Assembly: GCA_946811185.2 (NCBI GenBank)
Contig: OX328097.1
Coordinates: 28,605,627 to 28,669,626, forward strand
Length of the DNA: 64,000 bases
Direction of reading: 5' to 3'
From: Hippopus hippopus
Lineage: Eukaryota > Mollusca > Bivalvia > Cardiida > Cardiidae
The position numbers and the translations under genes were made by a program. Shown here one piece after another: positions 34,217-44,267 of this stretch (position 1 is the stretch's first letter; every line of letters starts with the position of its first letter). The notes under the pieces were generated by a model that saw nothing but the letters and a program-made list of their open reading frames with translations, was not told the DNA's origin and did not search any database.

Positions 34217-34446
34217 AATAACCCTTTACCAAACATTTATGAGTTTTATCCACCCTGCTGGGGAGGGTTGTTGAAAACATCCTGGGAAAAGGAGAAAATG
34301 GTGATTACCAGCATTCCCTCCTTTATTCACAATGTTCTCCATTATTTCAAAGACAATAACAACATTCTAGGCTATACTGAAATTGTTGTTTGCAAACGCT
34401 TTGAATAAACTTGAGTCTAAAATTTTGTTGTTTGGGAAAGAGTTAA
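34217..34446 (+). mobile_element. Family B MITE
   Basis: ATAACCCTTTACCAAACATT to GTTTGGGAAAGAGTTAA. The hairpin reads AAAATGGTGATTACCAGCATT. Confidence 0.75.
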
Positions 34447-34612
34447 AGAAATAATTCAATAGAGTGACAGACATTAGAGATGATATAAAAATGTAAAATA
34501 AATTGTTACTTTCCTTTGTCATGAAAACAAACAAGTTTTTTTTCTTGTTATTGTAATAACAAAACAAAAAAGCAAATTGAAGTAAAAAAAAACCTTTAAT
34601 TTTCATTTGTAA

Positions 34613-34837
34613 TCATTTCCCTTTATCAAATGATCTCATTTGAAAACGACCTTAAAAAAGACTGCTTTGAAAATATTGTTGGAGAAGGAGAAAATGCTAG
34701 TAACAAGGATTTTCTCCTTCTTCCACAATGCTTTCTAATTTTTTGAAGACATATTACTTGAGCTACAATTAATTCGTTGTCTCCAAAGGCTTTTAATTTG
34801 GACAGATCTTGAATTTTATCATTTGATAAAGGGTTAA
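34613..34837 (+). mobile_element. Family B MITE
   Basis: TTTCCCTTTATCAAATGATC to TTTGATAAAGGGTTAA. The core is GAGAAAATGCTAGTAACAAG. Confidence 0.75.
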
Positions 34838-35594
34838 AATCCTTAACATCAAGTAATTCATGCTAATAATGCCTTTAATGGCTATAACAAATCCCTTTGA
34901 TTTACTAACCCTCAAACATGGTATAAGTAAATATGTGTCAGATAGACCCACATCATGTTTCGATACTTCATGTATCACACCTACCAATTTGAAAACAATG
35001 GTGCTGATTTAAAGGATTCATCTTTTGTTAAAATTTTATTTTGTCATTCTGTATCTCTCAACTAATGGAATACTTTGAAAACAAGACAACAAACCTAACC
35101 TTTTACACAATACCTCTGGCAGATTTTTCCCCGCTATAAACCCTGAAATTCTAGAGCCATTGATTCCAGAGTCGAAAGAGTTAAAACCAAATTTGAACTA
35201 GAGTCAAAACCATAATTGCAAGAGTAAAACCTAAAGTAAACCCATCCATGCAAATTCTTGACATTCAAAAGCCTCTATCACTTGTATAAAATTGTGAAAA
35301 AATAGGGAGAAAATATTTTGTTCATGTTGAATACAATGTTCTTGTATTCATATTTACATGTAGTTAGATAGATATCATTTAGTCCTCAGCTCTTGTCTTG
35401 CCTTTGGACCCTGCAAGGTTTTACCATTAGATATTTAAATTGTCCATAAGTTGCCCCATTTACTTTTACTGGTTTAATTAAAAACATTTTTATGATAAAT
35501 TAGTAATGATAAAATATGTCTATATGTGATTGATAAAAAGTCAACAAAATTCTGTACCAATATTAAATCTTATAAAAAATGGTTTGTCTTACAG
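34838..35594. other. Unique DNA, probably intron
   Basis: No recognised repeat. If the exons at 35.6-36.5 kb are real this is intron of that gene. Confidence 0.4.
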
Positions 35595-35655
35595 ACTGTA
35601 AATGTATGTACTTCATCAACTATGCAGATTCTACTGTGGGGAGTATTAAAAGAAT
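35595..35655 (+). CDS. Candidate penultimate-but-one exon
   Basis: Acceptor GGTTTGTCTTACAG and donor GAAT|GTAAGG flank 61 bases that read TVNVCTSSTMQILLWGVLKE plus one base. Phase 1 at its end joins in frame to the next exon only if that exon uses its second acceptor (AACAG|CACTG at 36102), giving ...LKESLCGAG.... That agreement of phases supports the call, but the exon is short and I do not recognise the protein. Confidence 0.45.
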
Positions 35656-36091
35656 GTAAGGGGACATAATTTTCTTGTGTGGCCAGGTGATAATTTTCCT
35701 ATTCGTGCACAGTACTTGTTGTACTTTGATTCCTTGTGGTTATTTTAATTGTGCTTTTCATTCATTTCTGCTCTTCAAACTCATTTCAGTTTTAAGTCAG
35801 GTGATACAGCTGAGTGGCAGATTTCATTGTGTCTAGATGGCCATCTTGGCCAATTTAAAAATTTCACATTTTATTTAAAGTCTAACTCGGTTTTTTAGGC
35901 TTATTTGGCTTCAGTATAGATTGCATTAAGCCAGCTTGTTATTTGTACGCATTTGTATTGTGAATTACTGCAGTATTATGAGTTTTCATAGTTTCTAACT
36001 TTGCACGTTCATTGCATCGGCTAATTTAGGCAACTACTCTGTTTTAGCGCTGTTTTATTCTTAATATTATTCTTGCATGTTCTTGTTACAG

Positions 36092-36163
36092 CAACTAACA
36101 GCACTGTGTGGAGCTGGCATGAGTGTAGACAGTCGCAGACCCTGTACTCAGTTCTATGAATTG
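36092..36163 (+). CDS. Penultimate coding exon, unrecognised gene
   Basis: Acceptor TTCTTGTTACAG precedes 72 bases open only in one frame, QLTALCGAGMSVDSRRPCTQ then FYEL, ending exactly at a strong donor TTG|GTAAGT. A second acceptor 10 bases in (CAACTAACAG|CACTG, exon start 36102) keeps the same frame and fits the phase of the exon at 35595. The peptide looks helical. It joins in phase 0 to the terminal exon at 36442. I recognise no family; conserved-sounding stretches are SVDSRRPCTQFYELIRAFDG. No dispersed repeat overlaps this exon or its splice sites. Confidence 0.7.
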
Positions 36164-36441
36164 GTAAGTTACTGTGTAATGTGCTGTAATTCAATGTTTA
36201 TTGTAAGTCTTGTTCTATGGAATTTTTAGTGTAAATGTGGACTTTGTACAGTACTGAAAGAATGCTTATATCTACCCATTTCTTTATGTGTTGGATAAGG
36301 CATAAAGTCCTAGCTTGTTGGTACAGAGAGTAGATCAGACAAGTTTTGTTAAAAACATGTTTAATGTCATCTACTTTCAGGAAATATGGAGTTTGCTATA
36401 GAAACAGATATTTAGTATTGTTTTTATCGTCTTTTTTTCAG

Positions 36442-36489
36442 ATACGTGCTTTTGACGGAATGCTCATGCTGATGACCGAATGCTCATGA
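36442..36489 (+). CDS. Terminal coding exon, unrecognised gene
   Basis: Acceptor CGTCTTTTTTTCAG is followed by 15 codons, IRAFDGMLMLMTECS, and TGA. Joined to the preceding exon the C-terminus reads FYEL-IRAFDGMLMLMTECS, methionine-rich and hydrophobic at the end. The DNA contains a near-duplicate GGAATGCTCATG / CGAATGCTCATG, which may be chance. The stop is followed by about 175 bases of AT-rich 3' UTR and a canonical poly(A) signal, so this is the 3' end of a plus-strand gene whose earlier exons are only weakly seen in this window. Confidence 0.7.
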   Translation: MRAFDGMLMLMTECS

Positions 36490-36664
36490 TTTGTACGACT
36501 GATTGCTTTTTGACTTTCTACCTGACTACATGTTTGTTTAAAGAGACTATCTATATGGAACCAGTTTTGTGACTTTATTTTACCTGTCATTAAAATGAAA
36601 CCCAGTTATACTTGAAATGTATATTTTTGTTGTATTGTACATCAGGCCAGAGGCCTTTATTCAC

Positions 36665-36670
36665 AATAAA
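36665..36670 (+). terminator. Poly(A) signal with GT-rich element
   Basis: AATAAA lies about 175 bases after the TGA at 36489. It is followed by GTGTTGAAGTGTGGTGTATT, a classic GU-rich downstream element, so cleavage is expected near 36685. Confidence 0.7.
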
Positions 36671-36796
36671 AGTGTTGAAGTGTGGTGTATTTTTTTGTAT
36701 TTATTGTTGATTATACGAGTTTTCCATAAGTATGTGCTATTAATTTCTAATCACTTAAATTAAGCATTGTTGAATTTCTTTCAAAAATTAAGGTAT

Positions 36797-36900
36797 AAAC
36801 AAGAGGGCCATGGTAGCCCTGAGTTGCCTGACCCATCTAAAATCTCTTCTGAGATATCGAGATAAACAATTATTGGACTGAAAATGAGGCCACTGGAGTG
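36797..36900 (-). mobile_element. Fragment of a pearl/HINE-like 3' end
   Basis: AACAAGAGGGCCATGGTAGC CCT is the complement of the hairpin terminus seen at 11633 and 40565. The following GAGTTGCCTGACCC and CTGAGATATCGAGAT resemble internal unit sequence, but the far end is lost. Confidence 0.5.
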
Positions 36901-37607
36901 TACAGAAGCTATTTGTAGGATTTGTAGGCATATTGTCTCTCACCTTTTATGTCATCATACTCATTTAGTATCTACTGGAAGTCAATTTCTTATCAATTAT
37001 CAATGTTTTACATATAAAAATCTCAAATAAAAACTTCATTTTCTCCTAATATACTTGTATCAGAAATTCAAAATATCTATTTAGTTTGTATAATTTTTCA
37101 GCATTAAAGTTGACCTATAACTACCCTATGTAAAGTGACTCTTACCTCAACAATGTCCACTTCTCATCAAATTGTAGATCTACAAAGATAAAAATTAATC
37201 CTGGTGATTCCTTATATCTAATTTCAATAAAGTAATCAAGAATCAAACTAGACATAAAGGTGTTGTACATATAGAAAGAGGTATTTCTATAATTTATTTG
37301 TGCATAACATTGTATATTTCATCCACACACTAAGACAAAAAAGTTTAATGTGGCACAAATAGTGAAATAATCCTTTTAAAAGGTAGAAAATGTTGTAGGA
37401 ATACAAAAATGCTGGTTATCAGTATTTTTCCAGCCTCAGTATTCTGTACAACTAGAAAATTTCTGCATCTGGAAATATTTTTGATTTCTGTTTATGGAAA
37501 TTTCCAGGAAAATTTAGTATGAAGCATTAGAACTAAAATGCTCCATGTATAGCTCTATCACATGGAACCTAGGTTTAACATCTCATCCAAAAAGACTTCC
37601 CAGGTAT
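36901..37607. other. Mostly unique DNA
   Basis: A decayed B hairpin (GTAGAAAATGTTGTAGGAAT, TGCTGGTTATCAGTA) lies at 37376-37420. Nothing else recognised. Confidence 0.4.
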
Positions 37608-37706
37608 TTTAAGTAGCTAGCACAGGGGATCGAACCTACAACCTCAAGTGGCCCTGAAATTTTGTGTTCACAAGTCCAATACTCTACCACCTAAGCTATT
37701 TGGGCT
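37608..37706 (-). repeat. tRNA-like SINE head, minus strand
   Basis: On the minus strand GCCCAAATAGCTTAGGTGG, TAGAGT (A box) and GGTTCGATCCCC (B box) are well formed, separated by an enlarged gap. The gap and lack of a closed acceptor stem argue for a SINE head rather than a tRNA gene. Confidence 0.6.
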
Positions 37707-37755
37707 GGTCTCTGTTTTATAGAATCAGCACCAATCATATCACTGAGTGCAGATG

Positions 37756-37980
37756 TCTTTACCAAACGACAAAATTTCAGACTTGTCCAGATTCAGAGCA
37801 TTTGCAGCTGACAATGTAAATGTGACTTAAAAAGAATAGTTTGTTTTTAAAGAGTGGAAAACAATGTGGGGAAAGAAGGAAATGCCAGTTACCAGCCTTT
37901 CTTCCTTTTCCCACAATGTTTTCAAAATCCTTATATATAAGGGTATGTCCAAGGATCATTAAAACTTGGCATTGTGAGGG
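37756..37980 (-). mobile_element. Family B MITE
   Basis: GTCTTTACCAAACGACAAAA through GGAAATGCCAGTTACCAGCC to GGCATTGTGAGGGATTG. The next 50 bases are a terminal scrap of another copy (GAACAAGTCTAAAATTTGGC). Confidence 0.75.
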
Positions 37981-38195
37981 ATTGTTGGTTGAATTTGAAC
38001 AAGTCTAAAATTTGGCACCTGCTAACCAGTTAACCAAAGATTCAAAATGGCTGCCAGCTTACCCATTTGGTATTGTCATTTTTTAATGTTGTATTCCCTA
38101 TGTTATAAAGGAGAAAATATTTTTCTAATAAACGAATTGATCAAGATCAGACACATCAAACTTGTTAAAAAACTACTGTTATTTTGGTGGACATA

Positions 38196-38423
38196 TAACC
38201 CTTTACAACACAATGCCTACTTTTATGACACAGGGGAAAAAAGCCTTTTGATAACATAGTGGGAAAAGGAGAAAATGTCAGTAAACACCATTTCACCTTT
38301 TCCTACAATGTTTTCTGTCCTATCACAGACAAATTTCCTCATTTGAAACATATTTAAAGTGTCATCTCCAAACGCTTTGAATCTGGACAAGTCTACATGC
38401 ATCTCCTATGGTAAAGAGTGAAG
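38196..38423 (+). mobile_element. Family B MITE
   Basis: ATAACCCTTTACAACACAAT to CTATGGTAAAGAGTG; hairpin GAGAAAATGTCAGTAAACAC. Confidence 0.75.
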
Positions 38424-38509
38424 GGTATTTTGTGCACAGTCCTTACAGCGGGCCTCAAAACTGGCATGTAATAATTTTATTGGGTTATGAAACTAATCTA
38501 AGCTCCCCT

Positions 38510-38723
38510 TTAACTCTTTCTTTACTGTAGACCACACCAGAGTCTTTTTTGGACAGTGTAGATCCAGATCAGACTGCACAGAATGTGCAGTCTGATCTCT
38601 GATCTAACACTGTCCATTATTGTTATTCAGATTATGACCAAATTGTCTCTTTATCTTGCAGTGGAACGACATATGTAGCTATTGAAAAATGGCAATTTAT
38701 TTACTTAGTAGTGAAAGAGTTAA
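38510..38723 (-). mobile_element. Family A MITE, full length
   Basis: TTAACTCTTTCTTTACTG and TTAGTAGTGAAAGAGTTAA are inverted termini with TTAA at both ends. The core AGACTGCACAGAATGTGCAG TCT is a perfect palindrome around GAAT. Confidence 0.8.
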
Positions 38724-38736
38724 TAAATGCAAGCTG

Positions 38737-39068
38737 CATTTGTCTGCGCATGTCATATTCTTCGAAGATTCGACCTGTTTGCTATGATGCATCACCCATC
38801 TCCGTTTACTTGGGAAAAGTAGGGCTTATACCGAAGCTATTACCCAAGCCTGTAGGGGCCGTTTTAATAAATGGCAGGTGCATAGGTTACCCGCTAGCTA
38901 ATCATTGCTGAATGAATCACATCAGGTAGCGTTTTATTGAGTAAACCTTTATTTCATTTTGAAATTCAAAGTAACGGTTGTTGTTTTGAAAAGTAGTCTG
39001 GTTCTGTACCCAGAATGCCCAAATTAGATAGATGTTTATTTGTAGGATGCCATCTAGCGGAAGATAAT
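38737..39068 (-). repeat. Dispersed repeat, inverted partner of 20.8 kb
   Basis: Complement of 20820-21143 over its whole length (for example GTCATATTCTTCGAAGATTC at the left, CCATCTAGCGGAAGATAATG at the right). Substitutions are scattered, so the two copies are old or inserted independently. Confidence 0.8.
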
Positions 39069-39320
39069 GATGCAAGCTGTGCTAAAAAAAAGGGTATTTT
39101 GCTGGTATTTTTGTGGTATTTGTCGAAGACAATACCACCATGAGTTCAATATTGAATTTTGAAGACCATGTATCATATTTTGTGCAAAGCCGAAGGATAT
39201 AAACCCAATCAAACTCAATTTTTCTCAGGCAAATGAGTTTTTCGGTAGCACTCAGATATGTAATTGGAAATGGCATGTTAAAATACACTGGGTGAGGCCA
39301 CTGATCGTGGAAATGCTAAT

Positions 39321-40587
39321 TTTTAGCTCCACTGGCCGAAGGCCAGCGGGCTTATGTCATGGCCTGTTGTCCGTGCGTCCGTGCGTCCGTGCGTCCGTCC
39401 GTGCGTTAACTTTTTTTTAAAACGTCTTCTTCTCTGAAACTACCCATCCAATTTTGATGAAACTTCACAGAAATGATCCTGCCATGGTCCTCTTCAGAAT
39501 TTCTTGAAAGAATTTAATTCCTTCAAAAACTCTGGTTACCATGGCAACAAAACTGAAAAATTTTGAAAATCTTTGAAAATCTTCTTGTCTGAAACCGTAA
39601 GGCCAAGGGCTACCAAATTTGGCATGTAGCTTTATCTAGTGGACCTCTACCAAGTTTCTTCAATTTATAGCCCTGGGGTCAAAATTGGCCCCGCCCCGGG
39701 GGTCACAAGTTTTACATGGGCTTATTTAGGGAGAACTTTAAAATTCCTCTTCTACCTAGCCATAGGGCCTAGAGCTACCAAATTTGGCATGTAGCTTTAT
39801 CTAGTGGACCTCTGCCAAGATTGTTCAAATTATAGCCCTGGGGTCAAATTAGGCCCTGCCCGGGGGTAACAAGTTTTACATGGGCTTATATAACAAGTTT
39901 TACATGGGCTTATATAGGGAGAACTTTAAAATTCTTCTTTGACCTAGCCATTGGGCCTAGGGCTACCAAATTTTGCATGTGGCTTTATCTAGTGGGCCTC
40001 TACCAAGAGTGCCCAAATTATAGCCCTTGGGTCAAATTTGACCCCACCCCGGGGGTCACAAGTTTTACATGGGCTTATTTAGGGAAAACTTTAGAAATCT
40101 CCCTGTACCTAGCCGTAAGGCCTAGGGCTACCAAATTTTGCATGTGGCTTTATCTAGTGGGTCTCTACCAAGAGTGCTTAAATTATAGCCCTGGGGTCAA
40201 AATTGGCCCTGCCCCGGGGGTCACAAGTTTTACATGGGCTTATGTAGAGAAAACTTAAGAAATCTCCCTGTACTTATTCATAAAGCGTAGGGCTACCAAA
40301 TTTCGCATGTAGCTATATCTAAAGGCCCTTCACCAAGAGTGCGTAAATTATAGCCCTAGGGGGGAATTTGATTCACCCCGAGGGGTCAGAAGTTTTACAT
40401 GGGCTTATATAGTGAAATCTTTAGAAATCTTCTTGTTACTAACCATATGAACTAGGGCTACCAATTTTAGTCCTGTTTCAGGGGTCTTATGTTCAAAACC
40501 AATTGGCCAAGTATTGTAATGTTTGGCATGTAGTGATTTTACGTATTAGCCAGTGGAGCGATACAGGGCCATCATGGCCCTCTTGTT
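39321..40587 (+). mobile_element. Pearl/HINE-like element 3
   Basis: Subterminal inverted repeats AGCTCCACTGGC (39325) and GCCAGTGGAGCG (40549) enclose a (GTGCGTCC)n tract (39369-39405) and about five ~190-base units marked by GGCTACCAAATTTGGCATGT and GTCACAAGTTTTACATGGGC. The 3' end is a hairpin AGGGCCATCATGGCCCT (40565-40581) followed by CTTGTT. It shares its architecture, but not its unit sequence, with elements 1 and 2. Confidence 0.75.
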
Positions 40588-41149
40588 GATTGGAAATAGC
40601 TTCACTTTCTAATAGCCTTCTATTGGCGCAATGATACAAAATTTGGCTACCGATCACTTGGTCCTGGGCTTTTTCGTTCTAAAACCAGTTCGTCCCATGG
40701 CTTGTTCATCCAATGATTGCGTGCTACTCCATTTGATTGGGCATGAATATTTATAGATCGAAATAATTGATTGTAATGTTGGGAATTAAATGTAAACGGC
40801 CAAAGATATTTCAAAATCATAGTTTTCAGGTACAAACTTAATTTTATTTGATATATTCACATGGTTTCTCTCTCTATCCATCATGCATCCTACTGTCAAG
40901 GGATGTTACTCCTGACTCCTCCTAATGATCAAAGGGAGACCACCAATACACAAATAATCCTAACTTTGTCATGAGTACTCTCCTTTCAACCAAAAAAAGT
41001 ATTCATTTGCTTAGTAGGTTGACTTTAAAGCCAATTTTTGACTAATACTTCTCTTTTTCTTTCAAATTATTAATTCCACATAATGGCTTCCTTGACAAAT
41101 ACCACTTCAGCATTCTCAACACTTTGATTTTAGTGATTTGTCAGATCCC
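40588..41149. other. No feature seen
   Basis: Unique AT-rich DNA with no recognised repeat or exon. Confidence 0.4.
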
Positions 41150-41758
41150 TGGGGACTAAAGCTTTTACAAACATTTTGGGAAAAGGAGAAAATGCTAGCA
41201 TCCAGCATTTCCTCCTTTTCCTATAATATTTTCTGCCTGGTCAAAGACAAATCTCAAGATTTGTTGTTGTCTGTGCAAATGTTTTAAATTTGACTAAGTC
41301 TAAAACTTGGACATTTGGTAAAGAGTTAACCCTTTACCACACAATACTGACTTTTAATGACCCTGAGGAAGAAGGCTTTAAAATTGTGGAAAATGAAGAA
41401 AATGCTAGTAACTAGCATTTTTTTCCTTTCCCCACAATGTTTTCTACCCTTTGAAACATAAATTTTATGTTTTGAGAAACATTCAGTCACCATTTGCAAA
41501 CACTTTCAATTTGGACCAGTCTAGAAATTTGTTGCGTGGTACAGTGTTAACCCTTTACCGAACAATGCCGACTTTTAACGACCCTGGGAAAGAAGCCTTT
41601 TGAAAACATTGTAAGAAAAGGAGAAAATGCTGGTAACCAGCATTTTCCCATGATGTTTTCTACTCTATCATAGATAACTTGCAGCATTTGAGCAACATTG
41701 AAATTGTCGTCTGCAAATACTTTCAATTTGGACAAATTTTGTCGCCTGGTAGGGTTAA
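41150..41758 (+). mobile_element. Three family B MITEs in tandem
   Basis: Copies at about 41150-41329 (start lost), 41326-41550 and 41547-41758 are head to tail. Each junction is a single TTAA shared by both neighbours (41326-41329, 41547-41550). This is what repeated insertion into an existing terminal TTAA would produce. Confidence 0.85.
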
Positions 41759-41823
41759 AGAGGCATCATACAGGTATCCCATTAGGATACACCTGTCTGT
41801 CTTGTTTTTGTTAGGTTTGCTTA

Positions 41824-42034
41824 TTAACCCCTAGGGTGCTAAGCGCGACTCACTGACCTTTTGCGGTCAGTGTAGATCAAGATCAGACTGCACAGAATGT
41901 GCAGTCTGATCTTTGATCTACACTGTCCGGTAAGGACATACCATACCCCTAAAAATACCTTAGAAATAGCAAAATTTGGTTTTTTATCATCGGCTCACAA
42001 ATTCATTTCACTTATTCAGCAGGTTAAGGGTTAA
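41824..42034 (-). mobile_element. Family A MITE, full length
   Basis: TTAACCCCTAGGGTGCTAAG to CAGCAGGTTAAGGGTTAA with TTAA ends. The core hairpin is perfect over AGTGTAGATCAAGATCAGAC with the loop CACAGAATGTG. Confidence 0.85.
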
Positions 42035-42054
42035 AGTATCAATAGCACTCTTTA

Positions 42055-42475
42055 TACCTTAACTACACAATGTGGCGTTGAGACAGACGGCATTTGGAAA
42101 CATTGTGTGAAAAGGAGAAAATGCTGAAGTCTTCTACCTTTTCAAAAAGAAATACCATTATTTTAGCGAACTTTGATTTATGGTCTGCAAACAGATTCAA
42201 TCCAGAACAGTCTGAAATATTGCGGTGTTGAAAAAGTTAAGCACCCTTTACCACACAATCCTGAGTTTGAATGAACCTGAGAAAGAAACTGTTTGGTTTG
42301 AAAACATTGTTGGTAAAGGAGAAAATGCTAGTAATCAGCATTTTTTCATTCTCCTAAACTGTTTTCTAGCCTTTCAAAGACATATCCAATCTTTTAAGCT
42401 GTGCTATTTTTTTTTTATCTGCAAATGCTTTCAATTTGCACAAGTCTAAAATTTTGCTGTTTGGTAGAGAGTTAA
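42055..42475 (+). mobile_element. Two family B MITEs in tandem
   Basis: 42055-42240 lacks one hairpin arm (GAGAAAATGCTGAAGTC). 42237-42475 is full length with a poly(T) insertion before CTGCAAATGC. TTAA at 42237-42240 is shared. Confidence 0.8.
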
Positions 42476-42823
42476 ACAAGGAAATTTACATTTCTGAAAC
42501 AAGTTTTTTTTTTTCCTTAACACAAAACCTGTCAAAAGCTTGGTCTTTTCAATTTTTTTCCCAGACAAGACAATTAATGTGCCACTTCCAAGAGATATGA
42601 AGAATTTTTTTCAATAAACCAACTCAAGAAAATCTTTTATACTAGCTAGTATAGTTGATCATCTTAGATCAGTTTGCACATTTGTGCTGTCTGACTTTGC
42701 TCTTCTTTAGCAATATCACACTGCACAAAATATGCAGTTCGGTCTGGGACCCGATTTCAAGATTAGACTTTATGTTCTGTAGACTCAAATCTTTGTTATT
42801 CCTTTACCAAGCTATCCTGTGTT

Positions 42824-43218
42824 TTAACTCTTTGCCAAACATTCCCATGATTGAACAACTGGTGAAAAAGCCTTCTGAAAACATTCTAGGAAAAGGAGAA
42901 AGTGCTGGTAACCAGTGTTTTCTCGTTCTCCACAATGGTTTAACTCTTTATCATCAATCTTCATTTGAGCCAAATTTTCTTTTTTCAAATGGTTTCAATA
43001 CAGACAATTCCAAAAAGTTGCTGTGTGGTAAAGTGTTATCAATCTTGTACAGTAAAACTTTTGAATAGAGAAAATGCTGGTAACCAGCATTTTCTCCTTT
43101 TCCCTCAATGTTTTCTATGTCACAGATCTATCACATCTATTTAGCCAAATTTTATTTGTTGCCTTCCAATGCTTTTGATTTGGACAAGTCTGGAATTTGG
43201 TCATTTGATAACGAGTTA
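42824..43218 (+). mobile_element. Two family B MITEs
   Basis: 42824-43037 starts TTAACTCTTTGCCAAACATT and contains an internal TTTAACTCTTTATCATC, a second start-like motif. 43064-43218 is a 5'-truncated copy with a perfect core (GAGAAAATGCTGGTAACCAG). Upstream, 42655-42785 is a badly decayed family A copy. Confidence 0.75.
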
Positions 43219-43494
43219 GATCTAATTGTGAGCTTTGTGTCGAGTCAAGAACTAAGAAAATACATCCTCTAGGCAGAGATTGTATACAGACATGGTTGTA
43301 CACCATACTTGCACTAGAAATTTTTTCTATAACATTTACCAAGGTCATCAGTGGCAGATGCCTGAAAGTTTACTTCCATGCACCAATTTTACGATGTCTT
43401 CGATTTAAAATGTACTTAAAAGAAAACTTTGTTTCAAAAAGTAACAATAATTCTTGTAAAAAGATGTAGCCTATTGGAGCAACATCATCACAAG

Positions 43495-43750
43495 AAAATT
43501 TGAGGGTGGGATGTACGTTGAACAAAAAGATGGCATGAAAAATGTTTAAATGAAATCAGGACAGCAAATCATACATCATAATGTAAGGTCACCGTACTTG
43601 ATCTACATTTAATCATTCAGGAACATTTGAGGGCGGCATGATGACAGAGACGTTAAAAATGTTTGAATGAAAACAGGACCAAAAAAAAAAAATGAAATAC
43701 ATCATAATATGCAGTTACCATATTAGATTGACATTCAATCGTTCAGGAAC
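43495..43750 (+). repeat. Two-unit tandem repeat, ~130 bases
   Basis: AAATTTGAGGGTGGGATG ... AAAATGTTTAAATGAAATCA ... ACATTTAATCATTCAGGAAC is repeated as ACATTTGAGGGCGGCATG ... AAAATGTTTGAATGAAAACA ... ACATTCAATCGTTCAGGAAC. Confidence 0.7.
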
Positions 43751-44172
43751 ACAGTCTCCAAAGATAATGAACGAATAAAAATACTTACGCTTTTTTCTAT
43801 CGGATCAAGTTATTCAGCCTTTGTTTGCAGTCCGCCCGCCTAAATGTTGAGTAATCACATGACCGTTTGAGCAATCACGTGGGTAGGGTATTACTAAAAC
43901 CGACAAGACACCAAGCCTTTTTTATGATTTAAAAAAAAATTTTTTTATGAATTTGTTATTATAACAATCATATCTTTGGGATCTCTACAATCCCCCACCC
44001 TTGATCTTTTTGGAACATTTAAGAAGTTAACTTTCCCAAATCTAAAGGACGCAAAAATTGTACTGATAATGCTCACAGCCACTCCAAGAACGATAAACTT
44101 GGGTACGTTGCATTTCCCCCAACCGTCCTATACGAAGATCGATGAAAGTCGGTTTACTGTTTACGTTTACAG

Positions 44173-44196
44173 CAGGGATCGTATATACGATCCCTG
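44173..44196. repeat. Perfect 24-bp palindrome
   Basis: Arms CAGGGATCGTAT and ATACGATCCCTG are exact complements with no loop. Similar palindromes are at 48161-48195 and 53071-53094. Confidence 0.85.
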
Positions 44197-44267
44197 GTTA
44201 AGGGTTCATGGTGCTTAACACTGCTTCCAACAGTTTTTTAATTACATTTCTGCAACAGTTACTTATT

